From: Mycobacteriaceae bacterium
GTDB lineage: Bacteria > Actinomycetota > Actinomycetes > Mycobacteriales > Mycobacteriaceae
Direction: 5' to 3'
Length of the DNA: 6,015 bases
Assembly: GCA_019242135.1 (NCBI GenBank)
Contig: JAFAWC010000337.1
Coordinates: forward strand, 1-6,015
Shown here one piece after another: positions 5,698 through 6,015 of this stretch (its first letter is position 1; each line of letters opens with the position of its first letter). The translations under genes and the position numbers were made by a program. The notes under the pieces are model-generated. The model was not told the origin of the DNA and searched no databases. It was given only the letters and a program-made list of their open reading frames with translations.

Positions 5698-6015
5698 GTG
5701 CGGTTCTCAATGGCGATACCCCAGTTGGTTAGCGGTGGCTTCGACGCGGAGGGAACGCGCCGCTACCTCATACGCGCCGAGGAGCTGGGGTTCGACGGCG
5801 GCTGGACGCTCGAACAGACCGTCGGTGAGGCACCGCTGATCGCGCCGATGGAACTTCTGGCGTTCGCGGCGTCGTGCACGTCGCGGCTGCGGTTGGGCGT
5901 AGCTGTGCTGATCACGTCGCTGCATGACCCGCTGCAGCTCGCCGCGACGGCGACCGCCGTCGACCAACTCAGCCACGGGCGGCTGGACCTCGGGGTCGCA
6001 CCCGGTGGTGGTTTT
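5698..6015 (+). CDS. luciferase-like (LLM class) flavin/F420-dependent oxidoreductase, 5' part
   Basis: The frame opens at GTG 5698 and stays open through the last base, giving 106 residues of an N-terminal part; the rest lies outside the window. LLM proteins are TIM-barrel monooxygenases or dehydrogenases that use FMN or coenzyme F420 in the cytosol. The start MRFSMAIPQL, the RAEELGFDGGWTLEQT segment (25-40), the SRLRLGVAVL strand (64-73) and LSHGRLDLGVAPGGGF (91-106) follow the order of the family's first barrel strands. The last is the conserved S.GRL.LGV.PG motif that shapes the cofactor site. An ATG four codons in (5710) is a weaker alternative start because the MRF.IAIPQ-type beginning is usual. 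The gene is divergent from the metal transporter. The substrate and the choice of cofactor cannot be read from this fragment. Confidence 0.88.
   Translation, partial: MRFSMAIPQLVSGGFDAEGTRRYLIRAEELGFDGGWTLEQTVGEAPLIAPMELLAFAASCTSRLRLGVAVLITSLHDPLQLAATATAVDQLSHGRLDLGVAPGGGF

Noticed and set aside
1..6015. CRISPR array, insertion sequence, tRNA or attachment site
   Set aside because: No regularly spaced long repeats, transposase motifs, terminal inverted repeats or tRNA-like cloverleaf were seen on either strand.

Overview
The window looks like chromosomal DNA from a high-GC actinobacterium, most likely Mycobacterium or a close relative. This rests on GC-rich third codon positions, frequent GTG starts, candidate leaderless promoters, a LytR-CpsA-Psr (LCP) protein with a C-terminal LytR_C domain, and the start of a luciferase-like (F420/FMN type) oxidoreductase. 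There is no sign of a mobile element, CRISPR array, tRNA or rRNA. No gene-free stretch exceeds about 200 bases.

Left part (1-2101, plus strand): a short open frame, perhaps the end of an upstream gene, stops at 40. Next comes a seven-helix CtaG-like cytochrome oxidase assembly protein (159-1103). After a 143-base gap follows a membrane-anchored extracytoplasmic protein (1247-2101). Its C-terminal domain resembles a family of actinobacterial conserved proteins of unknown function. Both proteins look short of the histidines I would expect at likely metal sites. That shared feature is the most interesting pattern in this half.

Middle (2102-3824): a spacer with short repeated boxes and a candidate leaderless promoter leads into an LCP protein (2205-3776), which probably ligates arabinogalactan or another glycopolymer to peptidoglycan. 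A strong hairpin follows directly after its stop codon and separates it from the convergent minus-strand genes.

Right part (3825-6015): two minus-strand genes, a 98-residue exported peptide (3825-4121) and an NRAMP-related divalent metal transporter (4319-5572), are separated by a spacer with a probable terminator. Divergent from the transporter, a luciferase-like monooxygenase gene starts at 5698 and runs off the window end.

The genes do not form one operon. They read as ordinary envelope, respiration and metal-homeostasis genes. I see no clear new multi-gene system. The best leads are the CtaG-like/exported-protein neighbours and the altered metal site of the NRAMP-related transporter.
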